A stretch of 18,604 bases of DNA from an uncultured Actinomycetes bacterium (lineage in GTDB: Bacteria > Actinomycetota > Thermoleophilia > Solirubrobacterales > Solirubrobacteraceae). The position numbers and the translations under genes were made by a program. Each line of letters begins with the position of its first letter. Position 1 is the stretch's first letter. The notes below the pieces were generated by a model. The model made no database searches, had not been told where the DNA came from, and saw nothing but the letters and a program-made list of their open reading frames with translations. Below, piece after piece: positions 1-7,603 of this stretch. The stretch lies in the NCBI GenBank assembly GCA_937888775.1, contig CALAQT010000151.1, positions 1-18,604 on the forward strand, written 5' to 3'.

Positions 1-47
1 TAGGTGGGGCCAGTTCAAGACGTCGCAGTGGGGCCAGTTCAGAGCAT
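1..47. mobile_element. Insertion-sequence end with duplicated terminal motif (IS21-like)
   Basis: The 14-mer GTGGGGCCAGTTCA occurs at 4-17 and again at 28-41, exactly 24 bp apart. Closely spaced repeats of this kind at an element tip are typical of IS21-family (istA/istB) ends, where the transposase binds several terminal sites. No transposase is in the window, so the element body would lie to the left. The coding sequence just right of it starts in the middle of a conserved enoyl-CoA hydratase motif, which fits an insertion boundary between about 41 and 58. The family assignment rests on my recollection of such ends and is tentative. Confidence 0.45.
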
Positions 48-73
48 CGTTCTCACACGTTCGCCGCGTAACG

Positions 74-823
74 TTGAACCGTCCCGATCAGCTCAACGCG
101 ATGACCGCCGAGCTGTGTGAAGCATTGCAGTGCGAGCTGTCCTCGATCGCCTCGGACCGAACCTGCCGCGTGGTGGTCCTCGCCGGCGCCGGGCGCGGCT
201 TCTGCGCCGGCTTGGACCTCCACGGTTACGGGGCGGCGCCGGGAAACGACGGACATGACGAACCGCGCGATCGCCTTGCTAACCAGGAGCACATGTCCAC
301 GCTGATTCTCAAGCTCCGCGCGCTCCCGCAGCCTGTGATCGCAGCGGTCAACGGTCCCGCGGCGGGGTTCGGACTGGCGCTTTCACTCGGGTGCGACATT
401 CGGTACGCCAGTCGCGAAGCCGTGTTCCGCGCCGCGTTCATCAACATCGGTGTCTCCAACTGCGACATGGGGACCAGCTGGCTGCTTCCCCGCCTGATCG
501 GCGCGTCGCGTTCGCACGAACTGATGCTCACCGGCCGCCGAGTCGACGCCGCTGAGGCCTTGCGGATTGGACTAGTCGCCGAGGTCGTCGATGCCGATCG
601 CCTCGCATCACGAGCGCTTGAGGGAGCCGAGCAGATCGCGTCGCTCGCGCCGTGGGGCGTGCGTCTGACCAAACGCGGAATCTGGACTGCCCTGGAGATC
701 TCCTCCCAACAGGCGGCGACCGAATACGAGGATCGCCAGCAGATCATGGCAACGTTTGGGAACGCGCTGCCCGAAGCGGTCGCCGCGTTTCTGGAGAAGC
801 GGCCTGCAGAGTTCACCGACTGA
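74..823 (+). CDS. Enoyl-CoA hydratase/isomerase family protein, 5'-truncated
   Basis: Crotonase-fold protein acting on acyl-CoA thioesters. The two oxyanion-hole segments are visible: CAGLDL at residues 44-49 and NGPAAGFGLAL at 93-103. The later LLPRLIG and LTGRRVDAAEA blocks are also typical of the family. At the place where hydratases have the Pro-Glu of PExxxG the sequence reads Ala-Phe (about 121-122), so one catalytic glutamate seems absent and true hydratase activity is doubtful; an isomerase or another crotonase activity is possible. The listed start is a TTG inside the conserved V-T-L-N-R-P strand. The codons just upstream (59-73, V-R-R-V-T) continue the family pattern and then run into the insertion-sequence end, so roughly the first 15-20 residues and the native start are missing. 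The frame stays open to the window edge, so a fusion product is possible. The rest is intact, with a normal C-terminus. Probably a relic, though little decayed. Confidence 0.85.
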   Translation: MNRPDQLNAMTAELCEALQCELSSIASDRTCRVVVLAGAGRGFCAGLDLHGYGAAPGNDGHDEPRDRLANQEHMSTLILKLRALPQPVIAAVNGPAAGFGLALSLGCDIRYASREAVFRAAFINIGVSNCDMGTSWLLPRLIGASRSHELMLTGRRVDAAEALRIGLVAEVVDADRLASRALEGAEQIASLAPWGVRLTKRGIWTALEISSQQAATEYEDRQQIMATFGNALPEAVAAFLEKRPAEFTD

Positions 824-1032
824 CGGCTACGCGATGCGCTCCTCAGCCGGCGCTCCGATCTGAGGCGAAAGCATGAGCGAGCCCCAGCGTCTGGTCGTTC
901 CCGCGGAGACGCGCTGGATCCGCGCGTACTGGTGCGTGGGGCAGCAGGCAACGCGTCTCTGATCGAGCAAAGCGTGATCCGGGGTGCTGAGGACGTATAG
1001 GTTTGGGCGGAAATCCGAATGAAGGGAGTGGC

Positions 1033-1743
1033 ATGCGCAGGTACAAGTGGGCGGTGGCTGCGGTCGCCGCGGTGGCCTTGATCTCAGTACCGGCGGCCGG
1101 CGCCGATACGACCGCGGGCACGCTGAGCGTCGAGGGCTCAGGCTCAGTGTTCGTGGCTCCGGATGTAGCTGATCTGTCGGTTTCGGTTGCACGTTCAGCC
1201 GTGAGTTCGCGCCAGGCGCTGTCGGCAGCCAACCGCGGGACGGATGCGGTGGTCCGCGCGATCCGCTCCGTCGGGGTGCCCGCGAGCGACATCCAGACCG
1301 AAGACGTCAGCGTTTCCTCGCGTATCGTGCGCGTGGGCTCGGACAAGCATCGAGAGCGCCAGTGGACAGCGAGCGAATCGCTCGCGATCCGCGTGACGAA
1401 TATCAAGATCGTGGGATCCGTCATCGACGGCGCGACGAGAGCCGGCGCCAACACGATCAACGGCCCAACGTTCTCGTTCAGCGACCCCTCCGCCGGAAAG
1501 ATCGCGGCCACCCGCGCGGCGATCGCCGACGCCCGCAGGCGCGCCGACGATGCCGCCGCGGCCATCGGCTATCAGGTCAGCGGCGTGCAATCAGTGCAGC
1601 TCGATCCGCAGAGCCAGGTGGTGCCGGTCGCGGGCAGCGCACCGTCGGCAAGCGCCGGTCCGGGCACGCCGACCACCGTGCATCCAGGCACCGAAGAGGT
1701 AGACGCTGAGGTGGAGATCGTCTACACGATCGCGCCAGCCTGA
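1033..1743 (+). CDS. SIMPL domain-containing (DUF541) secreted protein
   Basis: A 236-residue protein of the SIMPL/DUF541 family (the family of E. coli YggE and BP26), periplasmic or secreted proteins whose molecular role is poorly defined. Residues 1-24 form a Sec signal peptide: a basic start M-R-R-Y-K, then an alanine/valine-rich core, then an A-G-A cleavage site. The domain begins with the usual T-L-S-V-E-G-S-G-S-V-F-V-A-P-D strand and ends with V-E-I-V-Y-T-I. ATG at 1033 is preferred over an upstream in-frame TTG at 1003 because AAGGGAG lies 4-5 nt before it and the signal peptide then starts cleanly. It stands alone on this strand. A hairpin follows 26 bp after the stop. Confidence 0.88.
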   Translation: MRRYKWAVAAVAAVALISVPAAGADTTAGTLSVEGSGSVFVAPDVADLSVSVARSAVSSRQALSAANRGTDAVVRAIRSVGVPASDIQTEDVSVSSRIVRVGSDKHRERQWTASESLAIRVTNIKIVGSVIDGATRAGANTINGPTFSFSDPSAGKIAATRAAIADARRRADDAAAAIGYQVSGVQSVQLDPQSQVVPVAGSAPSASAGPGTPTTVHPGTEEVDAEVEIVYTIAPA

Positions 1744-1769
1744 TCATCATGGGGACACGACGTCATCGA

Positions 1770-1789
1770 GACCACCTCGGACGGTGGTC
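1770..1789 (+). terminator. Hairpin after the SIMPL gene
   Basis: GACCACC (1770-1776) and GGTGGTC (1783-1789) form a perfect 7-bp GC-rich stem with a 6-nt loop, 26 bp downstream of the SIMPL stop codon. Only CTTG follows, with no real T-run, so it is a candidate terminator or mRNA 3' stabiliser. Confidence 0.4.
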
Positions 1790-2107
1790 CTTGAAGCGCC
1801 TACCCGAGGCCTCGGCTAAGCCGGACTGAGTGCGCGGATCGGCGAGCGCAGTGCGATCTCCTCGCGCTTGCGCCTGGGGCGAAAGTAGACTCCCCGCGCG
1901 GACGCACGGCCGAAGTTACTCAGTTCCTTAGCAGCAGCAGGGGCGAGAACGTTCAGTGCCGGAGCTTGGATGGGACTGGGTGTGAGGGCGGGAGTTGTCT
2001 CCGTCATCCCGCTCGACTGTAAGCCCGACCGACTGCTAACCGCGATCGCTGGGTTTCCAATGGACGGCGTATCGATTGGACAGTTAGCTCGTCCCTTGCG
2101 GAGTCAA
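1790..2107. other. Gene-poor stretch holding a gene relic
   Basis: No confident gene. The right part (2004-2118) is the degenerate copy of the 300-bp-spaced repeat listed separately. A 63-codon open frame on the minus strand (1816-2007) starts at the edge of that copy. It has no clear ribosome binding site and no family resemblance, so I do not call it as a gene. Confidence 0.5.
2004..2083 (-). pseudogene. Decayed N-terminal fragment duplicating the 91-aa gene
   Basis: Minus-strand translation reads L-S-N-R-Y-A-V-H-W-K-P-S-D-R-G-stop-Q-S-V-G-L-T-V-E-R-D-D. It lines up with M-S-H-R-Y-A-V-L-W-E-S-T-D-R-G-S-R-P-V-G-L-A-L-E-R-D-D at the start of the gene at 2108-2383. The start codon has become CTG and a TAG interrupts the frame. 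Homology ends abruptly at about 2004, after some 27 codons, so this is a partial duplication and never encoded a complete second protein. Confidence 0.75.
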
Positions 2108-2118
2108 CTACCAGTACG
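2004..2118. repeat. Direct repeat copy 1 (degenerate), partner 2304-2418
   Basis: Gapless alignment to 2304-2418 at an offset of exactly 300 bp, with about 93 of 115 positions identical by eye. The stretch TCCCTTGCGGAGTCAACTA is shared without change. Read on the minus strand, this copy carries the end of the upstream cistron context, the intercistronic gap, and a decayed version of the start of the 91-residue gene. Confidence 0.85.
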
Positions 2119-2383
2119 TGTGGATCACCGTTCCTTGATCGACGATGATGAACGCGCGGGAAAGCTCGATCAGCACGTGATCGAAGTACGCAGCGTCTCC
2201 GGGCCGGTGCTCGACGACGGCCATGTCTGACCCGCGAACTTCGATCGGCTCTTCGTAGCGAGTCGGAATGTCCAGATCGGCGCGGACCTCCACGAGCACG
2301 AAATCATCCCGCTCGAGGGCGAGCCCGACCGGCCGCGAACCGCGATCAGTGGATTCCCAGAGGACGGCGTATCGGTGGGACAT
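2108..2383 (-). CDS. Small hypothetical protein (91 aa)
   Basis: Not recognised. A 91-residue acidic soluble protein with no signal peptide or membrane segment. Alternating hydrophobic stretches (F-V-L-V-E-V-R, V-L-I-E-L, F-I-I-V-D) suggest a small beta-rich fold. The start is well placed: GGGAG lies 6-7 nt upstream of ATG, and the same start region recurs in the duplicated copy. It sits 24 bp downstream of the 78-aa gene on the same strand, so the two are probably co-transcribed. Its stop codon lies in the conserved block of repeat copy 1, showing that the duplication copied the gap and gene start without removing this gene. Confidence 0.6.
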   Translation of the reverse strand: MSHRYAVLWESTDRGSRPVGLALERDDFVLVEVRADLDIPTRYEEPIEVRGSDMAVVEHRPGDAAYFDHVLIELSRAFIIVDQGTVIHTYW

Positions 2384-2418
2384 TCAGGCTCTCCCTTGCG
2401 GAGTCAACTACAAGTACG
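2304..2418. repeat. Direct repeat copy 2 (parent), partner 2004-2118
   Basis: This copy spans the last codons of the 78-aa gene, the 24-bp gap with its GGGAG ribosome binding site, and the first 27 codons of the 91-aa gene. Its reading frames are intact, so it is the likely parent of the degenerate copy 300 bp away. Confidence 0.85.
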
Positions 2419-2644
2419 CTACTGACGACTGGTGGAGCCGGTCTCGCCGGCCCTCGAGAAAGGCGATGGTCTTCTCACGCTCTGCTTCCTCCATGTACCC
2501 GACAGGGACCTCATCGACGGCACTCCGCATCGAATCGTCGCTCAATGAGCGGACCGCGTCAAGGGGTTCGTTTCTCGCGGCCGTCCGAGGGTTGCGCTTC
2601 AGCGCGAGCCGATACTCCACGGGCATGAGGCTCGAGATCACCAC
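2408..2644 (-). CDS. Small hypothetical protein (78 aa), start uncertain
   Basis: Not recognised. Charged and soluble, with a likely helical C-terminal half (E-E-A-E-R-E-K-T-I-A-F-L-E-G-R-R). The GTG at 2644 is the first start codon in the frame, but GGAG directly touches it, leaving no proper spacing. The frame stays open for about 30 more codons to a stop at 2735-2737, and this upstream part also reads like protein, so the N-terminus may be lost or misplaced. A further in-frame ATG (codon 7) is an alternative start. First gene of a probable two-gene unit with the 91-aa gene downstream. Function unknown. Confidence 0.45.
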   Translation of the reverse strand: MVISSLMPVEYRLALKRNPRTAARNEPLDAVRSLSDDSMRSAVDEVPVGYMEEAEREKTIAFLEGRRDRLHQSSVAYL

Positions 2645-3010
2645 CTCCGGCCGTATCTGTGCGCCCGGCTCCGTGTCGCAAACCGCGTCGCGAACTGCCG
2701 GATCTGGCCATGATCGGCAGGCCCGAGGCCGCGATCATGAGGGCCGTAGCCGCCGAGGCCCGGTCGAACTCACAGCCTCGAGTCGTCCCGGGCCACGCGT
2801 CTCAAATTGATGTCGAGGCCGTCGGAGCCCGACGGCGCTTCCGCCACTCGCGCGATGCGCAAGCGAGGGCCGCCGGCTTGGCTGGCCCGGGCCTGCGTGC
2901 GCATGCCCAGGCACCTCTCGGAGCCAGCGCACCGGGTAACGCTTCAGTGTCTCCCCAGGCGCCGTCCGCCTTCGGCGGATGCTCGGAGCCCTCCGGTGGT
3001 CGATCGACAA
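2645..3010. other. Stretch without a recognisable gene
   Basis: Several long open frames cross this GC-rich stretch on both strands, but their translations are arginine-, alanine- and proline-rich, with no family resemblance and no consistent start signals. It should correspond to the N-terminal ferredoxin-like half of the sdhB relic to its right, yet I cannot find its [2Fe-2S] cysteine motif, so that part appears deleted or replaced. Confidence 0.5.
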
Positions 3011-3019
3011 GCGGACACC

Positions 3020-3490
3020 CTTGCAGGACGTGGATGCCGTCCTGCTTTCGCTTCGTCACCGACGTCTCCTGGAACCACGAGGTGAAAGCGGATCCCGCCG
3101 TTCACGCCGAAGCCCGACACGGAGTGGGCGATCGGGCAGGAGGACGTCGACCGGGTCGCCGAGTTCCGGAAGTGCATCGAGTGCTTCCTCTGCCAGGACG
3201 TGTGCCACATTCTGCGCGATCACCAGCTGCATTCGAGCTACTTCGGGCCGCGCTTCCTGGTCCGGATCGCAAGCCTGGAGATGCATCCGCTCGACACGCT
3301 CGACCGGCTCGACCTCACTACGGACGAGGGTAGTCTCGGACTCTGCAATACCACGAAGTGCTGCACCAAAGTCTGCCCCGAGGGCATCCACATCACCGAC
3401 AACGCGATCATTCCCCTGAAGGAGCGGGTCGTCGACCGCCGCTACGACCCGTTCGTTCGTGAAGCTCGTCAGCAGGATGGCCAGGCGTAA
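3020..3490 (+). pseudogene. sdhB: Succinate dehydrogenase/fumarate reductase iron-sulfur subunit relic
   Basis: C-terminal half of the iron-sulfur subunit that passes electrons between the flavoprotein and the quinone site. The ferredoxin-type cysteine signature C-I-E-C-F-L-C-Q-D-V-C is encoded at about 3170-3204, and the second cluster motif C-N-T-T-K-C-C-T-K-V-C-P at about 3344-3379. Both are followed by the family's I-T-D-N-A-I-I-P-L-K-E-R-V-V-D-R tail. A shorter upstream part (F-V-T-D-V-S-W-N-H-E-V-K, about 3050-3087) belongs to the same protein but lies in another frame: a one-base shift near 3083-3090 joins it to K-R-I-P-P-F-T-P-K-P. An in-frame TGA at 3083-3085 blocks upward extension of the main frame. 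The plant-type [2Fe-2S] domain is not found. No sdhA or membrane-anchor gene is nearby. The wording resembles actinobacterial SdhB proteins. I consider it non-functional. Confidence 0.85.
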
Positions 3491-3758
3491 GCGGCTCTGA
3501 CCTCGCCAGACCCGCGGTTCCGGTAGCTTCACGCCTCGGTCGGGGGCCAAGCCGCACACGCCGCACCATGCCAACCAGTGCGCCAGGCCCGGAATGCACC
3601 CACCGTCGGCGCACTGCCGTCACGCCGAACTGCCGTGGTCTTCGGCGAGCCAGCCCGTGTGTCGAGCAAGGCGGTAAACGAGCGCAGGGTCGGGAAGGGG
3701 GCCCAAAGGCGGGCCGTGGGACGAGAGACTGCGGCGCCTGCACGATCGCCTTCGACGG

Positions 3759-5249
3759 TCAGATCGCACCGGTCTCGTCGACCTGAGCAGCCGGCGCTCT
3801 GACTTTCTCGAGTGAGCGGCCGCTGGTCTTGGGGCCGCCCAGGGCGATCAGGCCGGCCAGTAGCCCGGTGATCCCGATGCTGGCGAACCCGATGAAGAAC
3901 GTGGCGCTGGACACCAGTGTGGGTAGCAGCAGGGCGCCCACAGCCCCGCCCAAGTGCCCGCCTCCGTCAGCCAGGGCGAACCCGCGGGCCCGCAGGGCGG
4001 TCGGGAAGTTCTCGGCGGTGAAGGTGTAGGCCACCTGCAGGTAGGACCCCAGGGCCACCGTCGCCAGGAACGAGCCGACGGTCACGACCGCGCCGTTGGC
4101 CAGGGTCCCGATCAGCAGCATCCCGACCAGCCAGACGACCGTGGCACCGAAGATCAGGAGCCTGCGCTCGATTTTGTCGGCCGTGAGGATCATGAGCCCC
4201 GCCCCCGCCGGGTACCCAATCCCTCCGACCGCCAGGTACAGGATCGAGCTGCCGATCCCCAGGCCGTGCGAGGAGAGCAGGGTCGCGGCGTCCCCCAGGA
4301 ACCCGTAGTTGCCGATGTACCACAGGAACCACATCGTGATCAGGGCCAGGACCGCCAGGCCATACCGTCCGTGCAGCAGCTCGCCCATAGTGCCGCCCGG
4401 ATCATCGTCGTCGCCGGTCGGCGGAGTGCCCTCGGACCCAGCGGAGAGCCGCCCGGCCGACGCCGACGCCGACGCCGGCGCTGCGGACGCCGCCAGTTCC
4501 TCCGGGGCAAAGCGCTGCTCCATCGACCCGACCATATCCTCGGCCTCCTTGAGGCGGCCGTGCTGAATCAGCCATCGGGGTGACTCCGGCAGGCGCAACG
4601 CGAACAGCACGCCCGCCAGCCCGATCAACGCGCCGATGGCGAACAGAAGCCGCCAGCCGATATGGAAGTTCGGTACCAGGGCGAGGGCCACGAACGGCGT
4701 GATGGCCTGGCCCATGATGCCGATCATGAACATCCTCACCGAGATACGGCCTCGCTGCGAGGAAGGAGAGAGCTCCCCCACATAAGTCGACGCCAGGTTG
4801 AGGGCCGCGCCGACGCCCATACCGGTCAGGAAACGCCAGATCGACAGCGAGACGACCCCGGTCGCAAACGCGGAGCCGAGGGATCCCAGGCTGGAGACGA
4901 GCAGCGAGACAAGGAACGCGGGCCGGCGGCCCCGCCGGTATGCGAACGCCGCGATGAGGTTCGACCCCACGATGTAGCCGACCAGCCCGATGGCTATCGC
5001 CACGAACTTCACGTCGTTGGTGCTCAGGTGGAACTGCTGGACGATGCGCGGCAGCCCGAAGCCGATGTCGGTGATGTCGTAGAAGACGAAGAAGTACGCC
5101 AGCCCCAGCACGAAAAGGTCGAAGCGGGGCAGCGGCCACCCCGGCAGCCGGTCCATACGGCCCAGCAGCGCTCGGCCCCGGGCCGCTCCGCCGACGTGAT
5201 CTTTCGGCCCGGCGGCTATATGCTCGCTACGGCCGGATGACTCGCTCAT
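3759..5249 (-). CDS. MFS transporter (sugar/metabolite:H+ symporter type)
   Basis: A 496-residue major facilitator with about 12 hydrophobic segments in the inner membrane. Family marks: Y-D-I-T-D-I-G-F-G-L-P-R-I in TM1, the loop motif around R-R-G-R-R-P after TM2, R-F-L-T-G-M-G-V-G-A in TM4, and P-E-S-P-R-W-L after TM6, the sugar-porter signature also found in shikimate/aromatic-acid type symporters. The central cytoplasmic loop is long, rich in Ala/Ser and acidic (A-S-A-S-A-G, then D-D-D-D-P-G-G-T). ATG at 5249 is preferred because it gives a normal hydrophilic N-terminus with a G-rich stretch about 8 nt upstream; the frame is open a further 41 codons to 5372. A second possible start is M32 (5156). 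Substrate cannot be told from sequence. It stands alone, with relics on both sides. Confidence 0.9.
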   Translation of the reverse strand: MSESSGRSEHIAAGPKDHVGGAARGRALLGRMDRLPGWPLPRFDLFVLGLAYFFVFYDITDIGFGLPRIVQQFHLSTNDVKFVAIAIGLVGYIVGSNLIAAFAYRRGRRPAFLVSLLVSSLGSLGSAFATGVVSLSIWRFLTGMGVGAALNLASTYVGELSPSSQRGRISVRMFMIGIMGQAITPFVALALVPNFHIGWRLLFAIGALIGLAGVLFALRLPESPRWLIQHGRLKEAEDMVGSMEQRFAPEELAASAAPASASASAGRLSAGSEGTPPTGDDDDPGGTMGELLHGRYGLAVLALITMWFLWYIGNYGFLGDAATLLSSHGLGIGSSILYLAVGGIGYPAGAGLMILTADKIERRLLIFGATVVWLVGMLLIGTLANGAVVTVGSFLATVALGSYLQVAYTFTAENFPTALRARGFALADGGGHLGGAVGALLLPTLVSSATFFIGFASIGITGLLAGLIALGGPKTSGRSLEKVRAPAAQVDETGAI

Positions 5250-5903
5250 CGCGCAGCCCCCCGAAGTCCTCTCCAGCGGGGCAGATCGGGCGCTTCGGTG
5301 AAAGGCCGCATGGGTTCGGCTCCTGACGCGCGCCTTACGGCGCAGGCCGTTGACGGTCAACACCACCAACACCGGCCGAGAGCTGGAGCCGGAAAACCAT
5401 CGACCGGCAGTCTATTGAGGCGAGCTAACCCGCATCCTACACCCGCCGCAAAGGAGTCGGTAACCGTCGCGTACTGTCGCCATGATTCAGACTTTGCCTG
5501 GCTTGAGCCGCTGATGAGCTACCGCGAGACCGAGCATCTACGATCGCCAACGAGAAGGTCGGCGGCGGCGATCGCGGGCAGCCACTCAGGCTTTCGGGGC
5601 CGAACGGGCCGCGCGAGCGCTCCCGCTCGATCGGGCCATGCTCGACGCGCGCCCACGCCGCGTCGAGCAGTCCCGCGAGCGTCTCGTGTGTGGTCGTCGC
5701 GTCCGCCCAAGGTTGGTCTGTGCGACCCCCGCCGAGGGGCTGTGCGCCACCTCCAGTGCGACGTCCTCGCCGGCGCCCACGGCGTGCGGTGGTCGATCGT
5801 GTTGGGGACGCCCCGGGTGCCTGGGGCCGCATCTCCGCCTCGACGCCTGAGAGGCGCTCCGGGGAGACTCATCGGGCCCGTGCCGGTCATGCGACACCGC
5901 TTC
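5250..5903. other. Long intergenic stretch, no recognisable gene
   Basis: About 650 bp between the MFS and ABC genes. Overlapping open frames exist on both strands (for example minus 5437-5832 and plus 5298-6086), but none has a clear start signal or family motif. A minus-strand segment around 5600-5700 reads T-H-E-T-L-A-G-L-L-D-A-A-W-A-R-V-E-H and looks protein-like, so a decayed gene is possible. It presumably also holds the MFS promoter, which I could not pinpoint. Confidence 0.4.
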
Positions 5904-6626
5904 TTACTTGGTACTTGTAATGAGCCGTTCGCGGTCGAACATCGCCGACACGATCCGCCAGCCGAGTCGATCGAGGGCCAGCAGAACCGCCGCGAGGCCG
6001 AGGGCAAGGCCGAGCGTCGGGTGGATCACGTTGTACGCAATCAGGGATGTCACGGCGACCGACGGGAGGCTCGCGAGGATGCCTAGCTGCTGTGCGACGC
6101 GGACGTCGTCGGATCGGGTGGAGAACGCGATGGCGATCCAGATCGACCAGGAAGCGATGAGCGGAGTGAAGATCAGCTGGGCGAGGATCTCCGGGCCGCG
6201 AATGAGCGCCGACGCCACGGCCGGATGTGCGAAGAGCTCGACGCAGGCGAGGAAGAAAACGTAGACCGCATACGAGACGGCAACCGATGGGACCAGAGCT
6301 GCCAGCGCCTTGCCCAGCAGGAGCTCCTCGCGACGAATCGGCGTGGTGAGCACCGGCTCGAGCGTCCCCTGCTGACGCTCGCCGACGACTGCGTAGGCGG
6401 CGACCAGGACCGGCACAAGCGCCGGGATGCCCAGCATGTACAGCAGAGGATGCTCGTGCCGAAGTGCGCCCGACGATGACGAGGGCACGGCGAAGATCGC
6501 GATCAGCGGTTGGATGAGGAAGATCAGCGGGATGATTGCCATCCCCACGACGATCGAGCCTTTGCGCCGGTACTCGCACAGCTCCTTGCGGTAGATCGCC
6601 CGGACGCGCCTCGCGCTCACGCTCAT
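5904..6626 (-). CDS. ABC transporter permease (ABC-2 type)
   Basis: A 240-residue integral membrane protein, the permease half of an ABC-2-type exporter. The N-terminal cytoplasmic stretch (R-A-I-Y-R-K-E-L-C-E-Y-R-R-K-G) is followed by TM1 (I-P-L-I-F-L-I-Q-P-L-I-A-I-F). The segment G-E-R-Q-Q-G-T-L-E-P-V-L-T-T-P-I-R-R-E-E-L-L-L-G-K is the diagnostic ABC-2 coupling-helix motif, and about five more hydrophobic helices follow. The start is fixed by ATGA: its ATG at 6626-6624 overlaps the TGA of the ATPase gene, and GGAGG lies about 9 nt upstream. The frame is open far upstream (to 7172) but overlaps the ATPase there, so longer starts are rejected. With a single permease gene, a homodimer is likely. 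Substrate unknown; this family includes drug, lipid and sodium exporters. Confidence 0.9.
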   Translation of the reverse strand: MSVSARRVRAIYRKELCEYRRKGSIVVGMAIIPLIFLIQPLIAIFAVPSSSSGALRHEHPLLYMLGIPALVPVLVAAYAVVGERQQGTLEPVLTTPIRREELLLGKALAALVPSVAVSYAVYVFFLACVELFAHPAVASALIRGPEILAQLIFTPLIASWSIWIAIAFSTRSDDVRVAQQLGILASLPSVAVTSLIAYNVIHPTLGLALGLAAVLLALDRLGWRIVSAMFDRERLITSTK

Positions 6627-7603
6627 CGCGCGCGCGCCTCCACGTCCTCGTCGATCAGCTCGAGGTAGACGTCCTCGAGCGAGTGACGCGACTCGCTGAT
6701 CGACAGCACATCGACGCCGGCCGCCACGAGCGCCCGGGTGACAGCTGGTGCGGCCACCGCCGATTCGGACACGGCGAGCACGTACGCTGCCGGGCCGTCC
6801 TGGCGCCAGCCGTCGACGGCCGGGACGCCGCCGAAGACGCGGCCCGGCTCGGAAAGCGGGGCGAGGGTCCTGACCGTGAGCGTCTTGGCGAACAGCTGGT
6901 CGCGGAGCTCGTCGGGACGACCGATCGTGCGCAAGGTCGTGTTCAAGATCGCCACGCGGTCGCATAGGCGCTCGGCCTCCTCCAGGCGATGCGTCGTCAG
7001 GAAGATCGTCACACCGCTGCGCCCGAGCGCGGCGATCAACTCGTGGACGTCTCGGGTGGCGACCGGATCCAGGCCGGCGGTCGGCTCGTCGAGGAACAGC
7101 ACCTCTGGGTCGCTGAGCAGCGCCCTCGCCAGGGCGACCCGCTGGCGCAGACCTTTGGACAGAGTGCCGCAAGGATCGCTCGCCCGGTCGGCCAGGTTGA
7201 CGGCCCGCAGAGCGCGGTCAATGCGATCATGCGAGTCGGGCACCTCGTAAAGGTCGGCGAAACACTCGAGGTTCTCGGCCACACTCAGGCGGAGATAGAG
7301 GCCGGGCGTCTCCGGCATGATCGAGATCCGCCGGCGGATCTCAACTCCGTTCTCGGGCGCGAGCGGGATTCCGGCAACCGTGGCCGACCCCGAGGTCGGC
7401 GCAATCAGCGTGCCGAGCGTCCGGACGGTCGTCGTCTTGCCGGCGCCATTCGGCCCGAGGAAACCGAAGACCTCGCCGTGGTCGATCTCAAAGGAGACGT
7501 CTTGGAACGCAACCCGATCACCGAAACGCTTGCTCAGACCATGTACAGACAGTGCCGCAGCGTCCCTCTTCCCGCCGGATGCCGCCGAGTTCTCCGAGCT
7601 CAC
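6623..7603 (-). CDS. ABC transporter ATP-binding protein
   Basis: A 326-residue ATPase driving the permease encoded just downstream. Walker A GPNGAGKT is at residues 50-57, the signature LSKGLRQR at 148-155, Walker B plus D-loop LFLDEPTAGLD at 169-179, and the switch histidine at 205 (TTH). The Q-loop position reads M-P-E (about 96-98), a Glu replacing the usual Gln. About 90 residues follow the nucleotide-binding domain, ending in the S-L-E-D-V-Y-L-E-L block common in ABC-2 exporter ATPases. The start is set at GTG 7603 because AGGAGG lies 9 nt upstream. The frame continues another 20 codons to 7663, but those would include this ribosome binding site. First gene of a two-gene operon with a 4-bp stop/start overlap, implying translational coupling. 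Confidence 0.93.
   Translation of the reverse strand: MSSENSAASGGKRDAAALSVHGLSKRFGDRVAFQDVSFEIDHGEVFGFLGPNGAGKTTTVRTLGTLIAPTSGSATVAGIPLAPENGVEIRRRISIMPETPGLYLRLSVAENLECFADLYEVPDSHDRIDRALRAVNLADRASDPCGTLSKGLRQRVALARALLSDPEVLFLDEPTAGLDPVATRDVHELIAALGRSGVTIFLTTHRLEEAERLCDRVAILNTTLRTIGRPDELRDQLFAKTLTVRTLAPLSEPGRVFGGVPAVDGWRQDGPAAYVLAVSESAVAAPAVTRALVAAGVDVLSISESRHSLEDVYLELIDEDVEARAR

Noticed and set aside
226..951. 241-codon minus-strand open frame opposite the enoyl-CoA hydratase
   Set aside because: Ser/Arg-rich shadow of a clearly recognised plus-strand gene.
1816..2007. 63-codon minus-strand open frame
   Set aside because: No ribosome binding site, no family resemblance, and its start falls at the edge of a decayed repeat copy.
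5437..5832. 131-codon minus-strand open frame upstream of the MFS gene
   Set aside because: Part of it looks protein-like, but there is no start signal or recognised family, and other frames are open over the same span.
6627..7172. Upstream extension of the ABC permease frame
   Set aside because: It lies entirely antisense-free but in another frame of the ATPase gene and reads as Arg-rich nonsense. The ATGA overlap at 6623-6626 fixes the start.
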